From NCBI GenBank assembly GCA_003255025.1, contig QANY01005064.1:744001-808000 (forward strand): DNA of 64,000 bases. Direction: 5' to 3'. The notes under the pieces were generated by a model. That model was not told the DNA's origin and made no database searches. It saw only the letters and a list, made by a program, of their open reading frames with translations. Below are positions 10,690 through 21,959 of the stretch, one piece after another. The number at the start of each line of letters is the position of its first letter. The stretch's first letter is position 1. Position numbers and translations under genes: made by a program. The stretch is from Datisca glomerata (lineage: Eukaryota; Streptophyta; Magnoliopsida; Cucurbitales; Datiscaceae).

Positions 10690-13600
10690 CGATATTACCT
10701 CAGGAAAATAAACAACACAATGAACAAATTCAATTTATTTACGTGTTGACCAACTTGTTCACATTGTTAAATTGTCTCAATTTACAACTAAGTAAAGCTA
10801 CAATTTGATACCAAAGAAAACACCATGACTCACCTAATCCTGATAAGATGACATGGTGAAGTATAAAAGAAGCTAATGTTAAGGGATGTGTTTCACATTC
10901 AAAGCCAAAGACATGCTACACATAGAACTCTCTACCAATGTTTTGTTCTTGCATCCAAATGTATTGTAGTCTTTTTAAATGCCCTTTAAGTTAGGGAAAA
11001 ATTAGATGAAATTACCTAAAGGATAAATGAGTATATTTTACGGTTTGATCAACTTCAAAAGCAAATATATATATCATCTGGAAATCAAGTTACCTTCCAA
11101 AATATCTCAAATATTCATGTTTTGCACCATGTAGTTAGCTAGCAAGATATGACATTGGAGTTCATGTTTTAGAGAATAATTAGATGTGCAAGTGTAATAT
11201 CAAGAGGGAATCAACTAAACATAGCAAATTAAAAATATAAGCTAAAAATTTGTCAATGTATATTATTTTTTATCTGTAAGTGAGACGACATTGGATGAAA
11301 AGTTTAAATATATATATTGTCACACACATCCAAAGCTAGTTTTTTTTCCTTCTCATTATCTAAAACCTTTGATAAATACATGAAAGTGGAATGCCATCCC
11401 ATTTGTTGGCCATATTAAGGCACCTACCATTATTCAACTTCCTTTACACTTTTTATATGATCTCATTGAACCTGGTTTGCATCATTAAATTGACAAAATT
11501 TGAATATAGAAATTTAGAACTTCAGTTATGTGTAAGTTGTAAATTTTAGATCCATTCAGTGCAAATAGAGAAGAAAGTTTCTCTAATTTCATAATAAGAG
11601 AGAATAGATCCATGCTAAGTGCATGAAACATCATAATATGATAAATCCATTCATTCTTGCCAAAAAAATGATAAATCCTTTCATTTCTATTTTTTGATAT
11701 TTATCACTCTCCAAAAAAGAGTGAAGTTGGATTTTATGACAAAAGAAAAAACCAAACCGTATCATCAAAGAGTAAAGAACATGAATTCTAGTTAAATTAA
11801 ATAGATGCATAAATTAATAACTACTAAAGAATAGAAGGCACATAACAAACTACCCTAAAATTTTGGATTGCAAAAGCAAACTTATGACACAACATATTTC
11901 ATGTAGCTACTTTAAATTGCATGACAACAAATTAACAACTAAACTCTACTCATAAGTATATTCCTGTGGTACCACTTTATTAGGAAGAAAATTCGAGAGT
12001 AATATGAGACAGAAGTTTAGAAGTCAAGGAATGAAGAAAGAATATTATGAGGAAGTACACAATTAATGGTGCATAAGAAAAGTTAAGTGAGGAAATGAAA
12101 ACCAAATGACAAATCATGACTAAGGATTATCATGAATTATATTCATAAAAAATTGCTAAATTCGTGGCACGTAGAATTTTTCTTTTCAGATTCTCAAGAA
12201 CGTAAAATATAAACTTGCAGCATATATATTATATGAAAACAAGCATCCAAAAAAGAGAAAATGTATGTTGGTTATATCATGTATAACAAAAATTAATATT
12301 ACGCTGAACAGAGACAGAAAAGGAAAACCAAGATAAAGAAAAATTAAGGAAATAAAATCGAGATAAAAAGTATGCAAGAAAATGAAAACTCAAAAGATAA
12401 ATCATGCAAACAAAGTATGATCGGAAAATAAAGCAAAATGATCTGAAGTAGAAAAGGAAAATCGTTTGACTGAAACTATGAAAATTATCAATTAACTCAG
12501 CCCATCGGTTGGATGCAGAGGAAGTTATACTTGGAATTATCCATGAATTCTTTATGCCTCTAAAACAAATATATCTTGTTTCAAAATATAGTAAATGACA
12601 AAAAATGAACGCTAAAACAACACTTGAAATCCTCGAGGAAGTCAATCTTACATAACAAATAAACAAAAAGGAAGAGAACTTGACACTAAAAAGTGGAAAA
12701 TAGATAGGCTGTATACAAATGCAACAACAAATATTCTCTTGTAAGAAGGTTACATTAAGGCGATTGCATTTAACAATCTTTGCATTTAACAAATATTCTA
12801 TGAATACATGTTTTGGATTCATGAAGTAAATACATGTATTGGATGTATATTGAAGTAATTTGAAAGGTCTAGAACTAAAAAATGATAATATATTAAATTG
12901 GAAATGAGGTGATAAAATTGAATGTTAATATAGAATTTCATTTGTTTCAATAAAATTCATCGTTTTCAAAGAATTGAATAATTTATTTAAATATATAGAA
13001 CCATTATACCTAGACCGTTCGACCTTGTCAAAGACATTGTATATCAACATATTATATCAATATGAATTAATCTAGTGTTTATGAAAAGAGGTAGTTCTCA
13101 TATCTCTATCTTTTCATTGATAATGATAGTTTGTTCGTTTCTGATTCTGATATTAATTCACGTTCTTATCTTTTTCATTGTATTGAGAAATATTGTAACG
13201 CATCGAGTTAAAGAATTAACCTGCACAAGAGTAGCCTTTGGTTTCATTTGTTTTAATATTCCTATTTCTATTCAAAATGATTCTTATCTAGGATTACCTA
13301 TTGATTGGGGTAGATCTAAGGGAATATATACAGACACATGACACACACATATCAGTATTCTTCTATTATTCCCCTTTTAGTATTAATCCATACATGAAGT
13401 TGACCACCTTATGGAAAGTTAATTTGCTCGCTTTTAAAATCAGCAAGCATTGCATATATCTATGTTATGAGCGCATTCAAATTGCTTAAAACAATTTGGT
13501 GCAAACTACAAGCTACATCTAAGTGCTTCATTGTTAGATGCTTGATATATGTTATTTCGATGTTGAAATGACATGTTTGAAGAAATTTTATTCATTAGAT

Positions 13601-13865
13601 TCGGTGATATTTGTTTAGAAACATATTTTTTTGTTTGGAGTAAATAATTATGTATATATTGATTTCATTAGCGTGTTTCTTGTATGAGAACAGTAAATTT
13701 ATTGATTGGTCAATAAATGTCAATATCTTATTTAGAATAAGACATATAATGAACTGTCATTATTGTAAATCAACCATTTATAGATTTCAAAATGTAGTTT
13801 TATTCTCGTACAGTATATCATATATTGAATGGTCGATTTTCATGTAATTTTCATAAAAATACATT
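10690..13865. other. AT-rich intergenic DNA, no gene seen
   Basis: Several short open frames occur (for example 12277-12822 minus and 13075-13341 plus), but their products are compositionally biased (F, I, L, S, Y rich), have no known motif, and look like chance frames in AT-rich DNA. The left end of the following MULE probably lies in this stretch, but I could not identify its terminal repeat. Confidence 0.5.
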
Positions 13866-14806
13866 TCAGGCATTTTAAAGATCCCTACTTTTATTGTGTA
13901 CGATGTAAGATGGGATGAGGCAAAGTCTTATGTTGATTTTCATTCTAAACCTTTTTTAGGTTGATGTTAATATGAAGTTTGTTGAGCTAGAAGAATGAAT
14001 TATATATGGTTTTAGATTCTGTTGATGGAAGAAATCAGTTTGAAATTATTGTCAATTTGTAATTTAGCAATGTTTCATCTACTACCGTTGACATTAAAAA
14101 TAATCAGGACGTTCAATGGTATGTTTCATTGATAAGGAATGAAAATGAGGCTAACTTTTCACTTATTATTGACAGTGGTAAATTCAATAGAGTCCAATGC
14201 ACTGACTTGTAAAATTATATATTTGATTAGAGTAGTCAATCAACATCAATGGATTGTGAAGATGCTCAAGACGATGACATTTTTATCGCTCTGGTTGATT
14301 AGAAAATATCCCTAGTAATTTTGACATTAAAAATAAATCATTGTTTAGAAATAAATATGAGCTAAAAAAGACGTTGCACGTGATTGCATTGAAAGGAATT
14401 TTGAATTCAGGATTAAAAGATTCAATCGAGAAAGAATAAATATCCGTTGGATTAATGATCATTATAAGTGATTTGTTCGGGCATCTATATATAAAGGTTG
14501 CGAGCTTTGGATGGTACATGAATATATTAAAGAACAAAATTATTCATTAGATATAATTCAAAGTGATCATCATCAAGCAACATCTGATATTGTTAGTCAA
14601 TGCATTAAAGGTAGATTTAAGAATGATGTACGAGATTGGAGAGCACCTAAAGACATTATTGATCATATGTGTTTGAAGCATGAGGTTACTAATAGCCATT
14701 ATAAAGCATGGAAAGCAAAGCAAAATGCATTGGATTTTCTTCGAGTCCAGACGAGTCATATGCAAGATTACCATCATATTGTTATATATTGAAAGAAAAA
14801 ACCTAG
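13866..14806 (+). pseudogene. MULE transposase, N-terminal PB1-like and MuDR DNA-binding region
   Basis: Degenerate reading starts near IPTFIVYDVRWDEAKSYVDF and includes FSNVSSTTVDIKNNQDVQWY, the PB1-like N-terminal part common in plant MULEs. It continues with the MuDR DNA-binding region: KYELKKTLHVIALKGNFEF, then KGCELWMVHEYIKEQNYSLD and, in the open frame 14511-14792, SDHHQATSDIV and HYKAWKAKQNALDFL. Several stops and at least two frameshifts interrupt it. An intron with GT-AG borders is likely at 14807-14878, because KKKPR joins to GTMTIIQNDG in the next exon. Confidence 0.8.
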
Positions 14807-14878
14807 GTATATCACTTTTTCAGTATTTCAATGATTGATTACAAAATCAATAAATCTGATTGTATTTTTGTTTTGTAG

Positions 14879-15332
14879 GTACCATGACAATAATTCAGAA
14901 TGATGGGAATGACATGTTCAAATACCCCTTCATGTGTCTGGGGGCTGCCTTGAAAGGTTGGCAACATTGTATACCAGTGATTTTAGTAGATGGAACTTTT
15001 CTAAGGAATAAATATCTCGCTATGTTGTTAACAACATCATTGTTGGATGGTAATAATCAAAATTTTCCTTTGGCTTTTGCTGTTTTAGATTCAGAAAATG
15101 TTTTATCTTGGGATGGTTTTACGAAAAATTGAAGGAAGTAATTGTTAACAGGAAAAAATTAGTTATTATATCTGATAGACACAATAGTATCCCAAAAGTG
15201 ATTTATAAATGATTCTTGAATGCTGTTAATGGTTTGTGTATGTAACATCGATTGTTTAATGTCAAGTCTAAGTATAAAAACTTAGTTGTTGACCCCATTT
15301 TCTATTGATGTGCAAAAGCATATACAATATGT
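14879..15332 (+). pseudogene. MULE transposase, DDE catalytic core
   Basis: The exon encodes YPFMCLGAALKGWQHCIPVI, LVDGTFLRNKYLAMLLTTSL, NQNFPLAFAVLDSEN and, after a frameshift near 15130, LVIISDRHNSIPK, then NAVNGLCM and CAKAYTI. VDGTFL supplies the first catalytic aspartate and ISDRH the second, as in MuDR transposases. Stops follow IYK and LCM. The gene breaks off at 15332, where a CACTA-type terminus begins. Confidence 0.85.
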
Positions 15333-17702
15333 GACTACAAAAAATATGACATTCTATAAGAGGTAGATATTCTCGTGAAAAGTAATCCACAAGGATCATG
15401 CGACGCCTGTGACAGCCCCTCATATTAAAAATCCATATTTTTCGCGAGGTGCAACGCCTCCTGTGAAGATCTCTGTGGTATCTTGTTTTCTATAGAATTT
15501 TTTTACTGTTGGAAAATTTGTTTAATGAGGTTTTACGACTCCTGTTACTTTTATTCAACATGCATTTTTAATTCTCGTGAATTAATATTCACAGGTATTT
15601 TGTATCCTATTAAATCAGATACCGTGAGATATTTTGAATCTCATTCATATAGTTTTTTATTATAAATTATGGCTCTTATAAAGAGATTTTTCCGATATTT
15701 TATAAATGTAAATTTTTTACAATCAATTTATATGCACATGTTTACGTACCTATTTAAACATTCAAAATTAATACACTACTAGACTAAAAGGCATTCAAAT
15801 ATCATTTCATTTTCATAAAATATAATCCATAAGTATCATCCATAATTATCATATAAAAGTATTAGTACTTAATCTACTAATACAACATGTTATTCAAAAA
15901 ACAAAAAACATCTAACAATTTCACAGACGCTACAAAATAACTTCAAATTTTCAATACTTAACTCTTCAAACTTTGATGCTAAGTTGAAAAACCTCAAGAG
16001 ATTGTAGGTCCTGCATTTTAAAGAAAATATATAGTCAATGTACTTGTTTAAATTTCTCACAACTAATATACACTACAATTATAATGAATTGAATCCAATG
16101 TCATATGATTATAAAAATACGAAAATGTAAAATTCTAATGCAGCAAATAGATTCCTTAATAGTAAAAAATTACGAACATATATAAAGATACTCACCAGTA
16201 AAAAATAAGGTAGAAGTATACATATACTAACTAATGCATCAAATAAAATCCAACGTCATATCTTTTTATGTTCAAACTCTAATCTTACTGAAATTCTTAT
16301 CACCATTGCTGCCATAGATACAAATCTAACACTAGAATGTTATAAAATAGCACATAACACGATGATTTGTATTCATCAGGTCACGGTGGTGGTAGGGGGC
16401 GCAGTAAGCCCTAAAATAATAACATCCAGATTGACAAATATAATTAATCTCCATTACTTCCATTGAGGTTTTTTTTTCTAAAGTACTTTTGATATCCAAA
16501 AATGTATGATTGTAGCAGTAAGTATGCAAGACTTTATTTTTAGTATGAGTTTTCTGAATTGGGGGAAGAATCCACAAAATAAACTTCAAACTAGCATAAA
16601 AATGTGCTTGGTTTTTTATGCTTTAATTTTAATGACCAAACTTCCACCTCAGACGAAAGTCCCCAAATTTCATCATCTAAAGTATAACAAGAATAGGAAA
16701 TGTCAAATAATATAAAAATAACAACATAAAAGAAAAAAGATCAACATTAAAATCTCATGTATAATAAAACCCTAAGAAAAATCCAATATAAAAATGATGG
16801 CAGTAGAAGAATGGGATGAAATCATATCATATTGTACATTTTATGATGCATAATTTAAAGAAAAAGTAAGACCAAAGCTCCAAAAAGAACAGATAATAAT
16901 CATATATAATCCCTCTGCAAGTTTTTTAACATATATTTAACACATATTCACAGTAAAGTCCATCGCCACTGAATCCAAGTTAGATTAGGCAAAATGGAAA
17001 ATCATTTGTAGACGTGTATCAACTGTAATATGTGCAAAACAGTTTTCAGTTAGCATAATCATACCATCAGCATTCCTGGCTTTGTGTTATTAAATTATTG
17101 TCTGAATATAAGGACAAATAAAAATGATGAAACATCTAGGTGCCAAGATAAGAAAGACTAGTCATTGCATGACACAATTCAAGGTGTTAACATCCAACTA
17201 CATACCAAACAGAATGTGCGTGTGTATTTATTTCATCAATCATTGTGCGAGCGCATAGTAAACATATAGGATTAGATCTATTTATCAATTCTCTAATAAC
17301 AATATACTGTTATTGTTAAAGAATAACAAATTTTCATCCAGATGAATAAAACTATAAAGCTAATGACTTAGTAATATTGGACTGAAAAGTTTCCACAAAT
17401 CAAGCAAATCTGGATCAACAATTTATATGATAGACTAATTGGATTAAGTACTGAGATTTAGCAACACCCTAACGTGGTTGATTAAACTAATATTAACCAA
17501 AAAGAGTTATGTTTTACTTGCACAGTCTATAAATGATTCCTGTATGAATGCATATTCTTCGGAGCACACATACCAAAGCTCAAAGACTAGAATCATTTAT
17601 AGACTAGTATAAATGTTCATAACAATGTTAGTTTTCTACACAGTTGATATAGGTTATTCGTAACAAAACCAAAATATAAATTACTGAAAAGAAAAGTTGG
17701 AC

Positions 17703-17806
17703 CTTCCCATTTAGACCAACTTTCTCTGATAACAAGAACGCCAAATCCCGACTTCCAAAACACAAATCCAATACAAAGTCTCCCATCTTTGCTCTACCAA
17801 AAAACT
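17703..17806 (-). pseudogene. Captured exon fragment resembling MenG/UbiE methyltransferase
   Basis: The minus strand encodes GAKMGD-like AKMGDF, then VLDLCFGSRDLAFLLSEKVG and LNGKV. This matches the S-adenosylmethionine-binding motif I region of plant 2-phytyl-1,4-beta-naphthoquinone (demethylphylloquinone) methyltransferase, which normally reads VLDLCCGSGDLAFLLSEKVG. Similarity stops after GK at a GT dinucleotide, a likely former exon end. Two changes (C to F and G to R in the glycine-rich loop) would harm cofactor binding. No other exon of the gene is nearby, so this is a fragment, not a gene. Confidence 0.7.
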
Positions 17807-17870
17807 TCAAACTTTCTCAGAATTTTGGTATAAAAAGAAAATAAAGTAATATCAAATGAGAACAACAAAA

Positions 17871-18083
17871 TCACATACTCACTCCAAGACAATGCCATTC
17901 CATGACCTTCTCTAAGTGTGTATTATCTATTTCAATGTGTGAGGTCATTGCATGACCATTATTATCAGCTTCCTTCTGAATTGGCACCATGCGTTGGAAG
18001 GATGCTTCACCATCTTCTTTCCTCTTTGGATTCACCAACTTATTATATACAGATTGCATTGTTTCTGCAATTTCACTTCTCAT
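17871..18083 (-). other. Unrecognised exon-like reading frame inside the CACTA element
   Basis: The minus-strand frame contains EIAETMQSVYNKLVNPKRKE and VMEWHCLG and is followed by GTGAGTATG, a good splice-donor context. Composition is more protein-like than its surroundings, so it may be a further captured exon. I do not recognise the family. Confidence 0.3.
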
Positions 18084-18529
18084 GCCATCATTTCATATAT
18101 ATTTGTTTTCTAACATTATCGAAGACGCCAGAACATAACACAACTATTTATCATCATAGATCACATTCAGTTGCTGAACATACAACAATAATCTATAATG
18201 CATTGATACAAAGTCACAAATTATAAGATTTTTTTTTGTAAAATTGAAGACTTACCCAACCTCTTCATATATAGCATCAGATAGCACCCAAACGATTAAG
18301 TACCATCGACTGTTGCACTATCATAACCAAATTATTCTGCAATTCCTCCTGTATTAAGTAGATAAGCAATAACAAAATTTCAATAATTTTAGCAAACTTA
18401 AGTTCAATAAATTACAACTTGCTAATCGAAGTCATCAATGATCTAAGAAATATATGGTTGATACTCAAATTCACTTAATTATTAGGGGTAAATCTGAAAT
18501 GTTTAAAGAAAGAGATGGGAGAATTTTAC

Positions 18530-18612
18530 AGAATGCGGTTACAGAACACGAGAAACATTGAGTACTTGAAATATTCTTTGTTCGCCCCATATGGTACTCT
18601 CATGATCTTTTC
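18530..18612 (-). pseudogene. Captured exon resembling UDP-galactose/UDP-glucose transporter (UTR type)
   Basis: Minus-strand sequence after a canonical acceptor (GTGCAG at 18613-18618) encodes EKIMRVPYGANKEYFKYSMF and LVFCNRI and ends at a GT donor, making an 83-base exon. This is the highly conserved second-exon segment of plant nucleotide-sugar transporters of the UTR2/UTR5 type (EKIMRxPYGxNKExFKxSLFLVFCNR). Exon borders appear retained, so the copy came from genomic DNA and not a spliced RNA. No neighbouring transporter exon was found, so it cannot encode a transporter alone. Confidence 0.75.
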
Positions 18613-18940
18613 CTGCACAAAACTAAACTCTTCAAACTCCTGATTTGCCACCTCTTACTGAAGCATTCCATATAGTTTGTTGAATTATATGAACTCAATA
18701 CAGTCCCCAATTTCTAATGGATCTATATGAAGTATGAGTATGAACAACATCAATATCACTTTATGCTGATAAAAGAACAACTATGTAATTTTTGGATATC
18801 TTTCACAGATACCAACTAATCTCTTTGCTATAAACAGAAAAGTACTAGAAAAATATCAACTCACCATTTGACTCAATGAGCTGAGCAACCTCCTATATTG
18901 CACAAGGGAGCCCAATAGTAAATATGCATACCAAAGAGAA

Positions 18941-19125
18941 ATTGGGGGTGTTTCACAAAATCTCTCCACTATTAGTATATGTAGATTATGCATTATCTTC
19001 CAAATTGGGGGTGCTTCACAAACATAGAGTCAATGTACTGAAAAATGCAAGAAGTTAACACACATTTATATCATTAACACCACTAATTAAACCTGGAAAA
19101 TAACATACAATTGGGGGTGTTTCAT
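18941..19125 (+). repeat. Three dispersed copies of AATTGGGGGTGYTTCAYAAA
   Basis: Copies start near 18941, 19002 and 19109. They fall inside the CACTA element and are spaced unevenly (about 60 and 107 bases). Role unknown. Confidence 0.6.
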
Positions 19126-19989
19126 AAACTTACCAAGAGCTTGACACCTCTATAAGGCAACGACTAATTAAGCCTTACCGTACACTTTTCAGAACATTCT
19201 ATCGTGCAAAGAAAAGGAGAAATAAAACCACTAGTGAGATTGAGATTGTGAGATCGTGATAGAGTAAGATAGAGAAAGTGACATATCTAGAGAGAGACTC
19301 ACTAAAGGCCTGATAGTGAGCAGATCTCGGCAAGGGGGATGGGCGAGGGATAGCAGTAACAAACACACACCATTCATAGAGAAACAATTGCAAAACAGAG
19401 ACAATCGCTCAAAATCAAACCCTTTATTCTTCACACCAGAAATCAGAATAGAGAGAGTCGTTCACGACCATTAGAAGCTTCAATCTGTGAAGAGATGAGA
19501 GACGAAGATAGCCGAGGAAGGCAGAGGGAAAATTTACAAAATCAGATAAGAGAGTGACATACCTTACTTGAGAAGCTTGAGGTGAGGCAATGGTGAGACT
19601 GATGAGAGTCAAGACCGAATACATCAACATCTTATCCAAATTAATGCTAAATTGAATTAAAAATCCAAATATAACAACCCAATCTCTCCGTTTTTCTCTT
19701 TATCGTTGATATATTAATGAAAAAAAAAACCAAAAAAATAAAAGAAACTGCCTTTGATTTACAAGCTTTGGTAAGAGACCCAAGCTAATGATTGAGACTA
19801 GGGCAAACATATGAAGAAGAATCAGAATCATAAGGCCTTTCATAGGAACATACTAAGCCATGAACGCCAAAGCCAAAAACCCTACCTCTGTATTATGTAC
19901 AATAGCCGTAAAGAGCCCCAATCTCACAAATGAAAGATGCGAAAAGCTCTCTCCACTCACTTGATTGTGCGCAAGGGTCTAGAGAAGGA

Positions 19990-20390
19990 GAGAACATAAC
20001 TTAACTTGTTTCTAAGAGAAAAGGGAGAGAGTAGAGTAAGAGAACTTAACGAAAGAGCTTGTCGTCATGAGTTTCAGAGAAATCGCACACTAAAGCAAGA
20101 AAAATCACACCATGTCACTCCTTGTGTGGACAGAGTTAAGAGATGGAGCTGCAAGAGAGAGCTTCGAGAGAGAATTTGTGACATAAAACTGAAAGAGAAA
20201 GCTACAAGAGACATTCGAGAAGGAATGGAGCTTCTCGAGAAGAAATCAAGAGAGAAGAGTGAAGAAGGTAGGGTTTGGGTTTGTAATGGAGAGAGGTCTC
20301 GAGGGTCTATAGGAATGGAAGATCTCTCTCGAGAAGAAATCGAGAGAGAAGACTGAAGAGGGAATGGCTTGGGTGTTTAGTCGAAAGCCT
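19990..20390. other. Purine-rich GAGAGA tract inside the CACTA element
   Basis: The plus strand is rich in GAGAGA and AAGAGA words and gives a chance open frame of 116 codons full of R, E and K (20006-20356). On the minus strand it is a CT-rich tract like a plant 5' leader. I do not regard the frame as a gene; it may be captured leader sequence. Confidence 0.45.
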
Positions 20391-20591
20391 CTCTTTAGTA
20401 AAACTCACTCCCGCATGTTTTTTGAAGTTCTGTTTCCCTTAAAATTCATCCCTCTTAGTTTTTTTTACTTTTAACAAGTATTTTTTTTGGGGTTCATAAA
20501 GACGCTTGTTATTTTGAGTTTTTTTTATACGAAGAGACTGTGAATCCTGTATTTAAATCTTGTAGAATGTCATATTTGTTATAGTGTGCGT

Positions 20592-20995
20592 GCATTGGAA
20601 TCTATTTACCCTTCGATTCGTTCTTATCTTAAGGGTGTTGGGTATGAGAATTAGACTCGTTCTCACTATGTTAGACATCGATATAATGTCATGACCCCAA
20701 ATATTATAGAGCCTCAACAATGTATTGAAAGATGCATGGTTTTTACCACTTACATTTTTATTGAATTTCTGAGACAATTGACACAAATGTGGTTTCATGA
20801 GCGTAGAGTAGCATCTAGTAGCATTATTATGATACTAACTCAGTGGGTGGGAAAACGTCTACGTATGCAAATGGGTCTTTCACGATCAATGATTGTAAGT
20901 ATTATTGTATCATATATTGATTTGATATATTTATTAAATTTATTAGTAGTTGATAATCTTATAACACATTTTTTATTGAAGGTTATTGTTGTTGA
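20592..20995 (+). pseudogene. MULE transposase, C-terminal part before the copia insertion
   Basis: The translation reads RALESIYPSIRSYLKGVGYE, a stop in place of W, TRSHYVRHRYNVMTPNI, then (open at 20691) FIEFLRQLTQMWFHERRVAS and GLSRSMI. This is the part of MuDR transposases that follows the DDE core. A GT-AG intron is likely at 20895-20981. The next exon starts GTTATTGTTGTTGA and is cut at 20995 by the copia element. Confidence 0.8.
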
Positions 20996-21893
20996 TGTTG
21001 GATCGGATTTTAAAATTTTAGGATTAATTAATGAACCACATAATATTTTAACATATTATCTTTCATGAATACCAGTAACAAGAGTGAGATATAAAATTAT
21101 CATTTTACCCTCTAGTTATTATTTCCTTAACTCATATATTGATTGTGAATAAGAAAGACATAACAGTGAATTGTCTCATACAGTTCACCATGTCTTATCC
21201 AATGATTCATTTCATCGAATATTTGGTCAAGATAATATATTCACACACTCATCAATAAAGCATAAGGTGATATTGTTGTATTTATAATCTCACCATGAAT
21301 TTTCATATCTGTGAATCACATAACTCCAACATAGTTAAATCACGATCCTAACAATCGAGGTATTGTCCGAAAATTCAAACTCACTCATTTGACATATCAA
21401 AGATTGTAATGAACTAAATAAAGTTTCGTATTTATCTCAGGATTAAGATAATTATGAAAATACTCTTATAGGTGTAACAAGTACATTTAGAGTTAGATAA
21501 ATGACTTTTTTCTAAACTAATTAGTTACTGGTCTATTCAACATGTTCCATAACATGTCTAGGTCAACTGTTACAGTCTTCACTCTCATTTCCCAAGATCG
21601 ACATATTTTTGTTCAACCTAATAGTCATAATCGGACTCGATTGCCCAGTCAATCCTAAGACTGCGAATAACAATCTGAACTATTTTAGAAAAGTTTATCT
21701 AAAGGACCCTTCTAGCGTTACTCTTCTTACGTAGACAATAGTTCCAAGACTTGAGTAAATTATGAACACACTATAAGTAATAGAAAAAGGAACTTCCATT
21801 CATTCATTAAATTCAGTAATACAAAGTGTTAGAGAAATAACTAAATAATCATAAATAGTTATTACACCCTACTTTATAGACATAATTCCAACA
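20996..21893 (-). repeat. 3' LTR of the copia element (internally deleted)
   Basis: On the minus strand it starts TGTTGGAATTATGTC at 21893, directly after the purine-rich AAGTGAGAGAT, and ends TCCGATCCAACA at 20996. Compared with the 1,880-bp solo LTR, the segment next to the element's outer end is deleted near 21030. Confidence 0.8.
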
Positions 21894-21959
21894 ATCTCTC
21901 ACTTGGACTAAAGTAGGCATATGCAATCTAATATCTGCATGCCCTCCAAATGACCATCA

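Larger units (their letters stand above)
8186..10690 (+). mobile_element. CACTA-like element end carrying a plant-mobile-domain gene
   Basis: The left limit is set by CACTATAAGAAAC at 8186, which looks like a CACTA-type terminal repeat. A decayed MAIN-like gene follows. At 10433-10531 a cluster of AAAGACGNCTT motifs in both orientations resembles the subterminal motifs of CACTA elements. I could not find the matching right-hand terminus, so the right limit is a guess and the superfamily assignment is tentative. Plant mobile domain genes are known to be carried by several transposon classes. Confidence 0.4.
15333..20591. mobile_element. CACTA-type element inserted in the MULE, carrying host-like exons
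   Basis: The left terminus (GACTACAAAAAATATGAC...) and the reverse complement of the right terminus (CACTATAACAAATATGAC...) are inverted repeats matching at 25 of 29 positions. The right copy starts with the diagnostic CACTA; the left has G for C. The flanking triplets are TGT (left) and TGC (right), so a 3-bp TSD is possible with one change. The element lies between two collinear parts of one transposase gene. No TNPD-like transposase of its own was recognised, so it is probably non-autonomous. It carries at least two single exons resembling unrelated host genes, both on the minus strand, which is typical of gene-capturing (Pack-type) elements. Confidence 0.65.

Noticed and set aside
12277..12822. 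Minus-strand open frame of 181 codons
   Set aside because: Product is dominated by F, I, L, S and Y, has no motif and lies in AT-rich DNA; typical chance frame.
13075..13341. Plus-strand frame with hydrophobic N-terminus
   Set aside because: Looks like a membrane protein only because of AT-rich codon composition; no family resemblance or gene context.
16332..16589. Minus-strand frame with several Cys and His residues
   Set aside because: Spacing does not fit a known zinc finger, and there is no support from context.
20006..20356. Plus-strand frame of 116 codons rich in R, E and K
   Set aside because: Arises from GAGAGA-type simple sequence; no domain, and it lies inside a CACTA element.
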